Assembly (NCBI RefSeq): GCF_004122735.1
Contig: NZ_SDIF01000003.1
Span: forward strand, 62,001 to 126,000
Direction: 5' to 3'
DNA length: 64,000 nt
From: Streptomyces sioyaensis
GTDB lineage: Bacteria; Actinomycetota; Actinomycetes; Streptomycetales; Streptomycetaceae
A program made the translations under genes and the position numbers. The notes beneath the pieces were generated by a model. That model searched no databases and was not told the DNA's origin. It worked only from the letters and a program-made list of their open reading frames with translations. Positions 37,335 through 45,961 of the stretch are shown here, piece after piece. The number at the start of each line of letters is the position of its first letter. Position 1 is the first letter of the stretch.

Positions 37335-38471
37335 CTATACCCGTATGTGATCAGTGGGCGCGAGAAGCGTGTCCATGTGCGCCAGGTATCCCGGGACTTC
37401 GAGGAGAAAGGCATCGTGGCCGGCGGCCGAGGAGGTGTCGCGGTATTCCCTCACCGTCAATCCGGCCGCTGACAGCTGCTCGTGGAGGTGGCGGGTGGAC
37501 TCCGCGCCGAAGAGCCGGTCCGAGGCGAAGCTGAAGAGGTGAACGGACGGCGCGGTGCCGGGGTCGACGGCATGGGGGCGGGCGAACGCGTCGTAAGCGT
37601 CCATGGCGGCGGTCAGGCAGAGATAGCTGTTGGCGTCGAAGCGGGCGACCAGTTTCCGTGCCTGGTGTTCGAGGTATCGCTCCACGGCGTAGGGGCCGTA
37701 CGAGGGGCCGGTGCCGGTCTTGGCCGGCTGTCTGCGCCGGCCGAATTTGGTTTCCAGGGATTCGGCCGACATATACGTGAGGTGAGCGATCATCCGGGCG
37801 GTGCCGAGACCGTCGACCGGACCTGGATGACCGGGGATTTCCGCGTACCGCCCGTCGCTGAAGCCGGGGTCGGACCGTATTGCCGCGCGGCACACCGCGT
37901 TCGCCGCGAGATTGTCGGCGGTCGACCGGGCGGCGGTGGCGATGAGGGTGAAGTTCCGTGCGTCGCCGGGGTGTTGGAGCAGCCATTCCAGGGCCTGCAT
38001 GCCGCCGAGCGATCCGCCGATCACCGAGTGAAGGCGGGAGATTCCGAGGTGTGCGAGGAGTTCTCGGTGTACGGCCACCATGTCGCCCACGGTGACGGCG
38101 GGGAATTCCGGGCCGTAGGGCCGGCCGTCCGGGCCCGCCGAGCAGGGGCCGGTGGTGCCGGCGCAGCCGCCGAGCACGTTGGCGCACACGACATGGAAGA
38201 CGTCGGTGTCGACCGGGCGGCCGGGGCCGACCATGGTGTCCCACCAGCCCGGCAGGTCGTCCGGGGTGTGGCGGGCGGCGTGCGAGTCCCCGGTGAGGGC
38301 GTGGCAGACGAAGATGGTGTTCTCACCGGATGCGTCCGGCCGCCCGTACTCCTCGTAGGCGACCTGGACGTGCGGCAGGGTCTTCCCGGACTCCAGCACC
38401 AGGGGACGGTCCGGGGAGAACAGGCCGGCGAACTGGATGTACGGGCTGGTGGGGGCGGGGAATTCATCCAC
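37335..38471 (-). CDS. metX: Homoserine O-acetyltransferase-type enzyme
   Basis: 378 aa. Alpha/beta-hydrolase-fold acyltransferase: FVCHALTGDSHAARH, FHVVCANVLGGCAGTTGPCS, nucleophile motif HSVIGGSLGGMQALEW, Asp in LFSFASDRLF and His in AAGHDAFLLEV. It transfers acetyl from acetyl-CoA to the homoserine hydroxyl, activating it for gamma-replacement. It is the last gene of a six-gene operon and 15 bp after the amidotransferase gene. Its pairing with an O-acetylhomoserine-dependent lyase and a desaturase suggests supply of O-acetylhomoserine to a specialised pathway rather than, or as well as, methionine synthesis. Confidence 0.93.
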   Translation of the reverse strand: MDEFPAPTSPYIQFAGLFSPDRPLVLESGKTLPHVQVAYEEYGRPDASGENTIFVCHALTGDSHAARHTPDDLPGWWDTMVGPGRPVDTDVFHVVCANVLGGCAGTTGPCSAGPDGRPYGPEFPAVTVGDMVAVHRELLAHLGISRLHSVIGGSLGGMQALEWLLQHPGDARNFTLIATAARSTADNLAANAVCRAAIRSDPGFSDGRYAEIPGHPGPVDGLGTARMIAHLTYMSAESLETKFGRRRQPAKTGTGPSYGPYAVERYLEHQARKLVARFDANSYLCLTAAMDAYDAFARPHAVDPGTAPSVHLFSFASDRLFGAESTRHLHEQLSAAGLTVREYRDTSSAAGHDAFLLEVPGYLAHMDTLLAPTDHIRV

Positions 38472-38486
38472 TTCTGTGCTCCGTGT

Positions 38487-39221
38487 TCAGCGGGCCGCCG
38501 CATGCTTTTCCGCGGCTGTTCCGAAGGCATGGAAGATCTGCCGCGACACCGGGTCGTCGGCGGCGTACCACTCGGGATGCCACTGGACGGCGAGGACGAA
38601 GGAGTCCGTTCCGGGCGCGGACACGGCTTCGATCACTCCGTCGGGTGCCGTGGCCTCGACCCGCAGGTGGGGTGCGAGACGGTCGATCGCCTGCTGGTGC
38701 AGGGAGTTGACCCGTACGGTCCCCTCGCCGCCGAGAAGCCGGCGCAGCGTTCCGTCCTCGGCCAGTTGCACGTCGTGGGCGGGCAGGTACTGCTCGTCCC
38801 GCGGCAGCGACAGGTCTTCCCGGTGGGCGGACGACGGGCCGAGATCGCGGAGCGATCCGCCCAGGGCGACGTTCAGCTCCTGCAGTCCCCGGCAGATGCC
38901 CAGGAGGGGCAGTCCGGCGTCGATCGCCGGGTGGACGGCGCGCAGGGCGAGGGTGTCGCGGTCCGGGTCGCGGGGTCCGGGGGCGGGCGGGCCGCCGTAG
39001 TGCTCGGGGGCCACATTGCTCTCGTGACCGCCGAGGACCAGCCCGTCGAACCGTCCGGCCAGGTCGTCGATGTGCCAGGCCGGGCCGGGGCCGGGTATCA
39101 GGGCGACGGCGCAGCCGGACACGTCCTCCAGGGCTTTGACGTAGGCGCTGCGGACCGCCGTGTGCGGGACTCCGTCCCATGTCTCGGTCGTGCAGGCGAG
39201 GGCGACAAGCGGTCGGGTCAT
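38487..39221 (-). CDS. Class I glutamine amidotransferase-like gamma-glutamyl hydrolase (PuuD family)
   Basis: 244 aa; ATG 39221 overlaps the upstream stop (ATGA). The nucleophile cysteine is in PLLGICRGLQELNVALGG, with the catalytic His/Glu in VLAVQWHPEWYA and HQQAID before it. This is the peptidase C26/PuuD type, which cleaves gamma-glutamyl amides such as gamma-glutamyl-GABA. In this operon it may remove a gamma-glutamyl protecting group from a toxic amino acid or amine intermediate. No gamma-glutamyl ligase is in the operon, so the partner would be encoded elsewhere. Confidence 0.88.
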   Translation of the reverse strand: MTRPLVALACTTETWDGVPHTAVRSAYVKALEDVSGCAVALIPGPGPAWHIDDLAGRFDGLVLGGHESNVAPEHYGGPPAPGPRDPDRDTLALRAVHPAIDAGLPLLGICRGLQELNVALGGSLRDLGPSSAHREDLSLPRDEQYLPAHDVQLAEDGTLRRLLGGEGTVRVNSLHQQAIDRLAPHLRVEATAPDGVIEAVSAPGTDSFVLAVQWHPEWYAADDPVSRQIFHAFGTAAEKHAAAR

Positions 39222-40549
39222 GAGGCTTCGAGTGCCCTCTCCAGGTCGGTCAGCAGGTCGTCGATGTGCTCGACCCCGACGGACAGCCGGATCGACCCCT
39301 GGGTGACACCGGCCGCGAGCTGTTCGGCCTCCGGCAGCTGGGCGTGGGTCGTCGACGCGGGGTGGGTGGCCAGGGAGCGGACGTCCCCGATGTTGGTGAC
39401 GTGCGAGACAAGGCGGAGGGACTCGATGAACCGGCAGCCCGCGGCCCGGCCGCCGACCAGCTCGAATTGCAGGAGCGGACCGCTGTTGCCGTCCAGGTAG
39501 CGCTCCACCAGAGCGGCTTCCTCGCCGGTGGCCAGGCTCGTGTGACGCACCGCTTCGACCTTGGGGTGGCCGGAGAGGAATTGCGCGATCCGTCGGGCGT
39601 TCTCCCCATGGGCGCGCATGCGCAGCGGCAGCGTCTCCAGTCCCTGCAGCAGAAGCCAGGCGTTGAAGGGGCTCAGGCACGGTCCGAGGTCGCGGAGCAG
39701 CGTTTCGCGTGCCTTGAGCAGATAGCCACTGCGGCCCAGCGGGCTGTTCAGGCCACTGCCGGTGCGGGTCCAGACCGCGCCGCCGTGGGCCGCGTCCGGG
39801 GTGGTCATCAGCGGGTGCCGGTCCGCGTGCCGGTGCCAGTCGAACCGGCCGGAGTCGAGGATCAGTCCGCCGAGCGTGGAGCCGTGCCCGCCGATGTATT
39901 TGGTCGCGGAGTACACGACGATGTGGGCCCCGTGGCGTATCGGCCGGCACACGTACGGGGTCATCGTGTTGTCCAGGACCAGCGGCACGCCCGCCCGCTC
40001 CGCGAGGTCGGACACCGCCTCGATCGGGAACAGGCGGAGACGGGGGTTGGGCAGCGTCTCGCCGAAGTAGCAGCGCGTCCGTTCGTCGGTGGCCGCCGCG
40101 AAGTTCTCGGGATCGGACGGGCTGACGAAACGGGTCTCGATGCCGAACCTGGCGAAGGTGTTGGCGAGCAGGTTCCAGCTGCCGCCGTAGAGCTCGTCCG
40201 AGCTGACGATGTTGTCGCCGGCCTGGCAGATGTTCAGCAGGGCCAGGGAGACGGCGGCCTGGCCGGACGCGACGGCCAGCCCGGCCGCCGCTCCGTCCAC
40301 CGCCGCCATGCGTTCCTCAAGGACATCGCAGGTGGGGTTGTTGAGGCGGGTGTACGCATGGCCGTCCTGCTGGAGATCGAAGATCCCGGCCGCTGCCGCG
40401 GTGCTCGGCAGCTCGAAGGCGGACGTCTGGAAGATCGGCGTGACAACCGGCGGGGTGATCCCCGTGCGCCATTCGTATCCGCCGTGGATGGCGGCGGACT
40501 CCGGGGTGCGGAATGCCTTGCGGTCGGCAGGCAGGTCATGCGTCGGCAC
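39218..40549 (-). CDS. O-acetylhomoserine (thiol)-lyase homologue, proposed C-O bond-forming PLP enzyme
   Basis: 443 aa, cystathionine-gamma-synthase/MET17 family. PLP contacts are GLAVASGQAAVSLALLNI and PLVLDNTMTPYVCRP (Asp), with Schiff-base Lys in VVYSATKYIGGHGSTLGG. Long-form features such as TGSGLNSPLGRSGYLLKARE and HPASTTHAQLPEAEQ are typical of O-acetylhomoserine aminocarboxypropyltransferases. It replaces the acetoxy group with a nucleophile; in RtxA of rhizobitoxine synthesis the homologous domain uses an amino alcohol. Overlaps the upstream desaturase gene by 14 bp. If the nucleophile is sulfide, it would simply be a homocysteine synthase. Confidence 0.9.
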   Translation of the reverse strand: MPTHDLPADRKAFRTPESAAIHGGYEWRTGITPPVVTPIFQTSAFELPSTAAAAGIFDLQQDGHAYTRLNNPTCDVLEERMAAVDGAAAGLAVASGQAAVSLALLNICQAGDNIVSSDELYGGSWNLLANTFARFGIETRFVSPSDPENFAAATDERTRCYFGETLPNPRLRLFPIEAVSDLAERAGVPLVLDNTMTPYVCRPIRHGAHIVVYSATKYIGGHGSTLGGLILDSGRFDWHRHADRHPLMTTPDAAHGGAVWTRTGSGLNSPLGRSGYLLKARETLLRDLGPCLSPFNAWLLLQGLETLPLRMRAHGENARRIAQFLSGHPKVEAVRHTSLATGEEAALVERYLDGNSGPLLQFELVGGRAAGCRFIESLRLVSHVTNIGDVRSLATHPASTTHAQLPEAEQLAAGVTQGSIRLSVGVEHIDDLLTDLERALEAS

Positions 40550-41603
40550 GGGCGGGCTCCTCGGTCGTGGTCATCGATCGGACAATGGCCGAGATCGCGC
40601 TCTGCTGGCCTTCCGGCCCGCGGTGGAAGAGACCGCCGAACTGCGCGTCGACGGCGGCGTATGCGGGGTCCTGCATACGGATCTCCCGGGCCTTGGCCAG
40701 GTTGTAGTAGGGGGTTCGCGGGTCGAGGTGGTGCTCCAGGTGATAGTGATCGTGGTGAATACCGGTCAGCAGCCGCTCCCACAGACGGCTTTTGCGGTTC
40801 CGCGTCATGTAGAGATCCACCGCGGAATCCCGGACCAGCGGAGTGTGTTCGGACAACTCGATGTACCAGCCGAGGATCTGAAAACTCGTCAGGTAGGGGA
40901 TGACCCAGAAGAGCAGCAGTCCGGTGAGCCATTCGCCGTACCAGGCGAGACCCACAACGGTGGCCCAAAAGCCCCAGAAGCCCAGGCGGTCCAGCAGTTT
41001 CTTGCGGCGCTGTACCGGATTCGCGGCCGTGGACGGCTTCTCGGCACCTTTGAGCACCCGGTAGCGGTTGCGTATCAGATAGCGCAGATAGCCCCAGGTC
41101 TGTGAGCCGAGCAGCGGCATGAGCACGACCCGCCGCACATACGATCCCGTGGCGGACCGCCGATAGGCGCCCTGCTCGATGAAGAACCGGAGGTCGGGAT
41201 CGAGGTCCGGGCTGCCGAGACGGGGGTGGTGCGTGTAGACGTGCGACACCTTGTAGGCGTAGTGCTGCTGGAAAATCGGATACGCGGTGAGCACGGTGCC
41301 GACGGTCATCTGTAATTTCCGGTTGGCGATACCGACACCGTGCGCGCAGTCGTGCAGCAATGTGGACAACCCCCGTTGGCGCGCTCCGATGAGAAGCGCC
41401 GCCAGCGGATAGAACCAGTACGAACCGAGGACGCACAGCAGTACGCAGCCGGCCATCCAGACGGCATCCTCGACCCAGGCGGCCAGCACATGCCAGTTGT
41501 CGGGCTTGTTCAGTTCCTTGATGCCGCTTTCCACGGCGGCCGGGAAGCGATACATGGTGTATCTGCGGCCGGTGTATGCCCAGGTCGTCTCGTCTGCGCT
41601 CAT
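40536..41603 (-). CDS. Membrane fatty-acid-desaturase-superfamily di-iron enzyme (RtxC-like role proposed)
   Basis: 355 aa from ATG 41603 behind GAGGAGG. Histidine boxes of membrane desaturases/hydroxylases: LHDCAHG (HxxxH), VSHVYTHHPRLG (HxxHH) and LLTGIHHDHYHLEHHLDP (HxxHH), plus ELSEHTP. Membrane helices include WMAGCVLLCVLGSYWFYPLA and FWGFWATVVGLAWYGEWLTG. It inserts a double bond or hydroxyl using O2 and two iron atoms. Encoded between amino-acid enzymes rather than lipid genes. RtxC, which converts dihydrorhizobitoxine to rhizobitoxine, is of this superfamily, and I propose the same kind of vinyl-forming step. Confidence 0.88.
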   Translation of the reverse strand: MSADETTWAYTGRRYTMYRFPAAVESGIKELNKPDNWHVLAAWVEDAVWMAGCVLLCVLGSYWFYPLAALLIGARQRGLSTLLHDCAHGVGIANRKLQMTVGTVLTAYPIFQQHYAYKVSHVYTHHPRLGSPDLDPDLRFFIEQGAYRRSATGSYVRRVVLMPLLGSQTWGYLRYLIRNRYRVLKGAEKPSTAANPVQRRKKLLDRLGFWGFWATVVGLAWYGEWLTGLLLFWVIPYLTSFQILGWYIELSEHTPLVRDSAVDLYMTRNRKSRLWERLLTGIHHDHYHLEHHLDPRTPYYNLAKAREIRMQDPAYAAVDAQFGGLFHRGPEGQQSAISAIVRSMTTTEEPARADA

Positions 41604-41613
41604 TTTTTCCTCC

Positions 41614-42792
41614 TCAGACCTCGCCGGAGAAGCAGTAGGCGGGCAGCGGAGGAAAGCCGTTGAAGCCGACGGACGCGTACGGGACGGTGTACGCGCCCGC
41701 TGCCAGGAAGTCGATGTGGTCACCCGGCCGCAGATCGAGGGGCAGGGTCCTGGGATTCCGCTCGTACAGCACGTCGGCGCTGTCGCAGGTGGGCCCTGCC
41801 AGGACCGCCGGACCGGAGGGGGAAGCGACGGGCGCGCCGTTCCGGCTGACGCCGAGCGGGAAGCGGATTGCCTCGTCCTCGGTCTCGGCGAGTCCTCCGA
41901 AGCGCCCCGCGTCGACGTACACCCATCGCTTCTCGACCGGCTCGCTGCGCTGGGTGACCAGGACCACTTCCGAGCGCACCATGCCCGCTTCGGCCGGCAG
42001 GAAGCGGCCCGGCTCGATGATCAGCCGCGGCGGGTCCGGGAAGTGCTGGCCGAGCGACTCGCGGATGGCTTTGCCGTACGCCTCCAGAGCCTGCACCCCG
42101 GCGTCGTATCCGGCCGGCAGGCCGCCGCCGAGATTGAGCAGCTCCAGCTCGATTCCGTCGGCGGACAACGCGGCGAACAACTCGGCGGCGATGCCGATGC
42201 CTTCGTCCCAGCTTTCGGGATTCCGCTGCTGCGAACCGACGTGGAACGTCACACCGTACGGCTGGAGTCCGAGGTCGCGGGCCCGGCGCAGCAGCGCTGT
42301 GCCGTCCTCCTGCGAGCAGCCGAATTTCCTGCTGATCGGCCACTGGGCGCCGGTGGTCACCACGGTGACCCGGCAGATCACCTGGGCGCCCGGCGCGGCC
42401 GACGCGAGCTTGTCGAGTTCCTCGGCCGAATCGAAGGCGAACAGCCGCACCCCGCGTTCATACGCGTACGCGATGTCCTTGGCCTTCTTGACGGTGTTGC
42501 CGTAGCTGATCCGCCCGGGATCCGCGCCGGCCGCCAGGCACAGGTCGATTTCTCCTGGGCTTGCCACGTCGAAGGAGCAGCCGGATGCGGCCAGCAGCTT
42601 CAGCAGGGCCGGCTCGGCGTTGGCCTTGACGGCGTAGTAGATCTCGGCCTGGGGAATGGCATCGCGCAGCCGGTCGATGTTGCCGGACACCACGTCGAGG
42701 TCGAACAGCAGGCAGGGGGTGGGCAGATTGTGCCTACGGAAGTATGCGTCATGCCGGGAATAAGCCGGCTCGGGTATATGGCGGTCCGTCAT
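41614..42792 (-). CDS. Type III PLP-dependent decarboxylase (ornithine decarboxylase-like fold)
   Basis: 392 aa; ATG 42792 overlaps the exporter stop. TIM-barrel PLP Lys motif EIYYAVKANAEPALLKL, then CSFDVASPGEIDLCL, RISYGNTVKKAKDIAYAY, GVTFHVGSQQRNPESW, NLGGGLPAGYDAG, LIIEPGRFLPAEAG, PAVLAGPTCDSADVLYERN and VPYASVGFNGFPP. It is closest in pattern to eukaryote-like ornithine decarboxylases. The position corresponding to substrate-binding Asp332 of ODC appears to be Ala (VYVDAGRFGG), so the substrate is probably not ordinary ornithine. In the operon it could make the amine or amino-alcohol partner, for example ethanolamine from serine. Confidence 0.9.
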   Translation of the reverse strand: MTDRHIPEPAYSRHDAYFRRHNLPTPCLLFDLDVVSGNIDRLRDAIPQAEIYYAVKANAEPALLKLLAASGCSFDVASPGEIDLCLAAGADPGRISYGNTVKKAKDIAYAYERGVRLFAFDSAEELDKLASAAPGAQVICRVTVVTTGAQWPISRKFGCSQEDGTALLRRARDLGLQPYGVTFHVGSQQRNPESWDEGIGIAAELFAALSADGIELELLNLGGGLPAGYDAGVQALEAYGKAIRESLGQHFPDPPRLIIEPGRFLPAEAGMVRSEVVLVTQRSEPVEKRWVYVDAGRFGGLAETEDEAIRFPLGVSRNGAPVASPSGPAVLAGPTCDSADVLYERNPRTLPLDLRPGDHIDFLAAGAYTVPYASVGFNGFPPLPAYCFSGEV

Positions 42793-43775
42793 GATGTTGC
42801 CTCCTCAGGAATCGCGACTTCCGAAGCCGTCGGCTTCTCGGAATCTTTCGGGGACTCGGTGTCCGTGTCGTAGGGAAAGAGAAAAACTCCGACGAGAATC
42901 AGCGCGCCACCGATCACCTTGGGCATGGAGAGATCCTCACCGAGCCACAGCACGGCGACCACGACACCGAAGAGCGGTATCAGGTTGAGGGCCATGCCGG
43001 CCACGCCGACGGCCACGTGGGACACCGCGTAGTTGTAGGCGAGGTAGCCCAGCGCGAAACTGACCAGTCCGATGGCCATCGCGGCCACGATATGCGGCAG
43101 TTGCGCGGCGTCGGGAACCTTCTCGGAGCCGGTGCCCCATACGACGGCCATGACGGGAATCGTGAAGAGGAACCCGAATCCGAATTGATAGGCGGTGAGT
43201 TCCAGTGCCGACGCCTCCGCGGCGAGACGGCTGACCACGATCACCGACGCCGACGCGCCCAGAGCTCCCAGGAGCACCAGGGCATCACCGATGCTGCCAC
43301 TGAGGGTGAAATGCGCACCGGTCAGCAGCGCGGCGCCGACGGTGGCGACGAGAACACCCGCCACGCTGCGGCGGTTGACGGCTTCCTTGATGAAGACGAC
43401 GCCCATGACCAGGACCATCGCGGATTGCAGGCCGTCCAGGAGTGCGGCATCCGCCGCGCCGGTGTGCTGCAGTCCCAGATCGAGCGCGCCGTAAGCCACC
43501 ACCGGCTCCAGCAGCCCGAGAAAAAGGTAGTGGCGCAGCGGTACGGTCCTGCGGGGACGCACCCGCAGCATGGCGATCCACAGCGCGGCCGCGGCGGTGC
43601 CGACCTCGATGAAAAGGGTGGTGAATGCGCCGATCCCGTCCACGGCGTATTTCGCTACGGCGGTAGCCACACCCCAGCTTCCCGCAGCGGCGATCAAGGC
43701 CCCATAAGGCCGTAAGCGATGCAATTCAACTCCAGGAACGGCTCTTGCGGTGAAGTCGGAGGGATCCGTTCGCAC
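42789..43775 (-). CDS. EamA/DMT-superfamily exporter
   Basis: 328 aa from GTG 43775 (agggagaaa upstream); ATG 43817 is open but would have only a short leader and no Shine-Dalgarno. Ten hydrophobic helices form two EamA repeats (ALIAAAGSWGVATAVAKYAV, then DALVLLGALGASASVIVVSR). LEPVVAYGALDLGLQHTGAADAALL-type sequence in helices 3-4 fits drug/metabolite exporters. As first gene of the operon it probably exports the product or protects the producer. Confidence 0.88.
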   Translation of the reverse strand: MRTDPSDFTARAVPGVELHRLRPYGALIAAAGSWGVATAVAKYAVDGIGAFTTLFIEVGTAAAALWIAMLRVRPRRTVPLRHYLFLGLLEPVVAYGALDLGLQHTGAADAALLDGLQSAMVLVMGVVFIKEAVNRRSVAGVLVATVGAALLTGAHFTLSGSIGDALVLLGALGASASVIVVSRLAAEASALELTAYQFGFGFLFTIPVMAVVWGTGSEKVPDAAQLPHIVAAMAIGLVSFALGYLAYNYAVSHVAVGVAGMALNLIPLFGVVVAVLWLGEDLSMPKVIGGALILVGVFLFPYDTDTESPKDSEKPTASEVAIPEEATS

Positions 43776-43838
43776 TTTCTCCCTGGATGCTGAAGAAAAG
43801 AGACGGAGCGGCCGCACATTTGATGGCCGGTGATCATG

Positions 43839-43869
43839 ATCCTGGAGGTCAACTCACTTGACTGTCAAG
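43839..43869 (-). promoter_or_regulatory. Putative promoter and operator of the vinylglycine-type operon
   Basis: On the minus strand TTGACA (43868-43863), an 18-nt spacer and CAGGAT (43844-43839) form a good vegetative promoter about 60 bp before GTG 43775. The -35 box lies inside the perfect palindrome CTTGAC-T-GTCAAG (43857-43869), so a repressor binding there would occlude it. Confidence 0.55.
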
Positions 43870-44329
43870 GGGTTTGGTCCTGTCGCCGCGCCCCTCGAAG
43901 AGCTGCCCTTTGGGCGTCTCAGGCTGCATCTGTCACGATTTACGAATGCCCCGACGGTAAAGACCCGACAAAGCTTGGCCGGGGTGCCACGGAATCCGTA
44001 CGGCCGCCTTTCCCGGGAAATTCCGATGCCGTGCTTGTTCCGCCGTCACCGCGACAGCGTGGAACTTCGAAATCAGTGGAGATCGGGGCTTGCGCGGCCG
44101 GTGCGTCCACTGTCGTGGCGGGCCGCCTCGGCATTTCGAAGCCGGAGCCGAATCCGGCGCGGTGAATCCCGTGCGCGGCGGCCTTGGCGGAGGGGGCGGC
44201 ACCGCGCCACCCCGGGCGAGGCGGGTCTCTCGGTTCGGTTCGATGTGCCCGCGGAACCGGCATCGGGCATGGTGCGCGATGCCGGTTCCGCAGGTGGGAT
44301 CCTTCACCAGGACGTGGTGCGGCGCCGGG
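43870..44329. other. 460-bp gap with terminator
   Basis: No gene supported. At 44251-44291 a perfect 15-bp stem (gcggaaccggcatcg / cgatgccggttccgc, 11-nt loop) lies about 40 bp beyond the stop of the leftward phosphoesterase gene and should terminate it. The rest holds no further recognisable signal. Confidence 0.65.
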
Positions 44330-45961
44330 CTACGGTGCCCAGATGTCGTAGATCGGGACGGCGTTCTTGTCGTTCGAGGTCATCGGCGTCAGACCGAGCG
44401 CGTCCTCGACCGTCCGGGTCACGTTGTAGTGGTTGTAGTAGGTGTTCGACGTCGACCCGCCCGCCTTCAACAGGCCTGGGGACCCGACGAGGATCGTGGG
44501 AATGGGGTTGGCGGGCGTCCAGTACCTGTCCTCGTCCCAGGTGATGACCAGTAGCGACTTCTCCTTCGTGAACGCGGTGGAGTTGAGGAGCTTCGGCAGG
44601 TTGTTCTTCATCCAGTTGTCGCCGGCGGTCACGCACGTCGAGAGGGTGCCGCAGTTGTTGTGCATCGTGTTGTCGCTGTTGGGCACGAACCACACGTAGT
44701 TGGGCATTTTCGTGGTGGTGCTCGCGAGGTCCGTCCAGAAGTCCGAGATCGGCTTCAGGTGGTTCTGGCAGTACGTGGTGTCGTTCCCCACGCCCTTGAA
44801 GTAGAGGAACGGCAGGTCGTCGGGGTCGTACGGGGACTTGGCGGTGAGGTCGCAGCTGCTGTTCGTGCCCTCGATGTAGCCCTTCCACGTCTTGCCCGCG
44901 TCCTCGGCGATCGAGCCCAGGTGCTTCGTGTTGATGCCCCCGACGCTGCTCAGCGAGGAGAAGTTGTTGCCCTGGATGCCCAGCTGGCCGGAGGCCAGTG
45001 CGACGTAGTTGGGGTCGCTCGGGTGCATCAGGCCGTGTGAGTTGGTGAGGGAGATGTTGTTGCAGGCGAGCTGGGAGAGGTAGGGGGCGGGCGCCGTATT
45101 GGGAGAGGCACAGTTGGGCTTGTTGTTGCTCGTGCCGAAGATGTCGGTGGGTGCCTTGTTCTCCATCATGACCATGAAGACGTGGTCGAGGGCCGGAACC
45201 TTGCCCGCCGCCGCGGGGGGCGAACCGACGTAGAAGTGCACCGGCACGCTGTACAGATCGCCGAGTTTGGGGTCGGTGGCGAGGTCGGTGTTGTATCCGT
45301 CCTTGTACAGGTAGTAGGCCACGTACCCCCCGTCCGCCAGGCCGCTCGTCGGCAGGGTCACCGTCCCTGAGGCGTTGGGTGCGTAGGCCCACTTGACGTG
45401 GTGCGCGCTGTCGACGGGGTCGGTGTCGCGGTAGATGCCGATCCAGTTGTTCGCGAGTCCCCACTGGTCCGGCACGCTGTACGTGGCCGTGATGGTGTCC
45501 CCGGCCGTGTAACTGGACTTGTCGAGGCTCAGGGTGGGCCCCACCCAGAAGTGGCGGACGGCCAGTTGGGTGTAGCCACCGTTCTGGAAGAGGTAGGCCA
45601 CATACTCCCCTGGAACCAGGGTGGTGCCGGCCGCCCGGTTGCTGTCCCCCTCGGACTTGCCCGGGGCACCGCTGACGGCGAAGGTCAGCGTCCCTGAGGC
45701 ACTCTGGGCATCGGCCCACTTGACCGAGCTGACCGATCCGGGCGTGTCACCCGCCTTGTAGATGCCCACCCAGTTGTTGTTGTTCGCTGTGGTGGTGTAG
45801 GAGACATTGATCGTCGTCCCTTGCATGTACGTCGTCTTGTCAAGGGCGAGCGTGTCCGCAGTGGCCGAGGCGGGTGCCGCGTTGAACGCGATGAGCAGCG
45901 CTATGGGCGTGAGCAACCAACACAGAAGTCTGAACCGTGTGCGTCTTCGGGAGCCAACCAT
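44330..45961 (-). CDS. Secreted phosphoesterase (PF04185, phospholipase C/acid phosphatase type) with tandem Ig-like domains
   Basis: 543 aa from ATG 45961 (ggag upstream). A signal peptide (LLCWLLTPIALLIAFNAAPASA, cleaved near ASA) is followed by two similar beta-domains: LALDKTTYMQGTTINVSYTT..WVGIYKAGD and LSLDKSSYTAGDTITATYSV..WIGIYRDTD. These are internal repeats probably binding polymers or the cell surface. The catalytic phosphoesterase domain has LDHVFMVMMENKAPTDIFGT with Glu/Asn metal ligands, TNSHGLMHPSDPNYVALASG, and VITWDEDRYWTP. It releases phosphate from extracellular esters. Monocistronic with a terminator. Confidence 0.9.
   Translation of the reverse strand: MVGSRRRTRFRLLCWLLTPIALLIAFNAAPASATADTLALDKTTYMQGTTINVSYTTTANNNNWVGIYKAGDTPGSVSSVKWADAQSASGTLTFAVSGAPGKSEGDSNRAAGTTLVPGEYVAYLFQNGGYTQLAVRHFWVGPTLSLDKSSYTAGDTITATYSVPDQWGLANNWIGIYRDTDPVDSAHHVKWAYAPNASGTVTLPTSGLADGGYVAYYLYKDGYNTDLATDPKLGDLYSVPVHFYVGSPPAAAGKVPALDHVFMVMMENKAPTDIFGTSNNKPNCASPNTAPAPYLSQLACNNISLTNSHGLMHPSDPNYVALASGQLGIQGNNFSSLSSVGGINTKHLGSIAEDAGKTWKGYIEGTNSSCDLTAKSPYDPDDLPFLYFKGVGNDTTYCQNHLKPISDFWTDLASTTTKMPNYVWFVPNSDNTMHNNCGTLSTCVTAGDNWMKNNLPKLLNSTAFTKEKSLLVITWDEDRYWTPANPIPTILVGSPGLLKAGGSTSNTYYNHYNVTRTVEDALGLTPMTSNDKNAVPIYDIWAP

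Noticed and set aside
37335..40549. Interpretation of metX plus lyase as ordinary methionine biosynthesis only
   Set aside because: The two genes are separated by a gamma-glutamyl hydrolase and tightly coupled to a desaturase, a decarboxylase and an exporter, which methionine synthesis does not need. It is kept as the null hypothesis.
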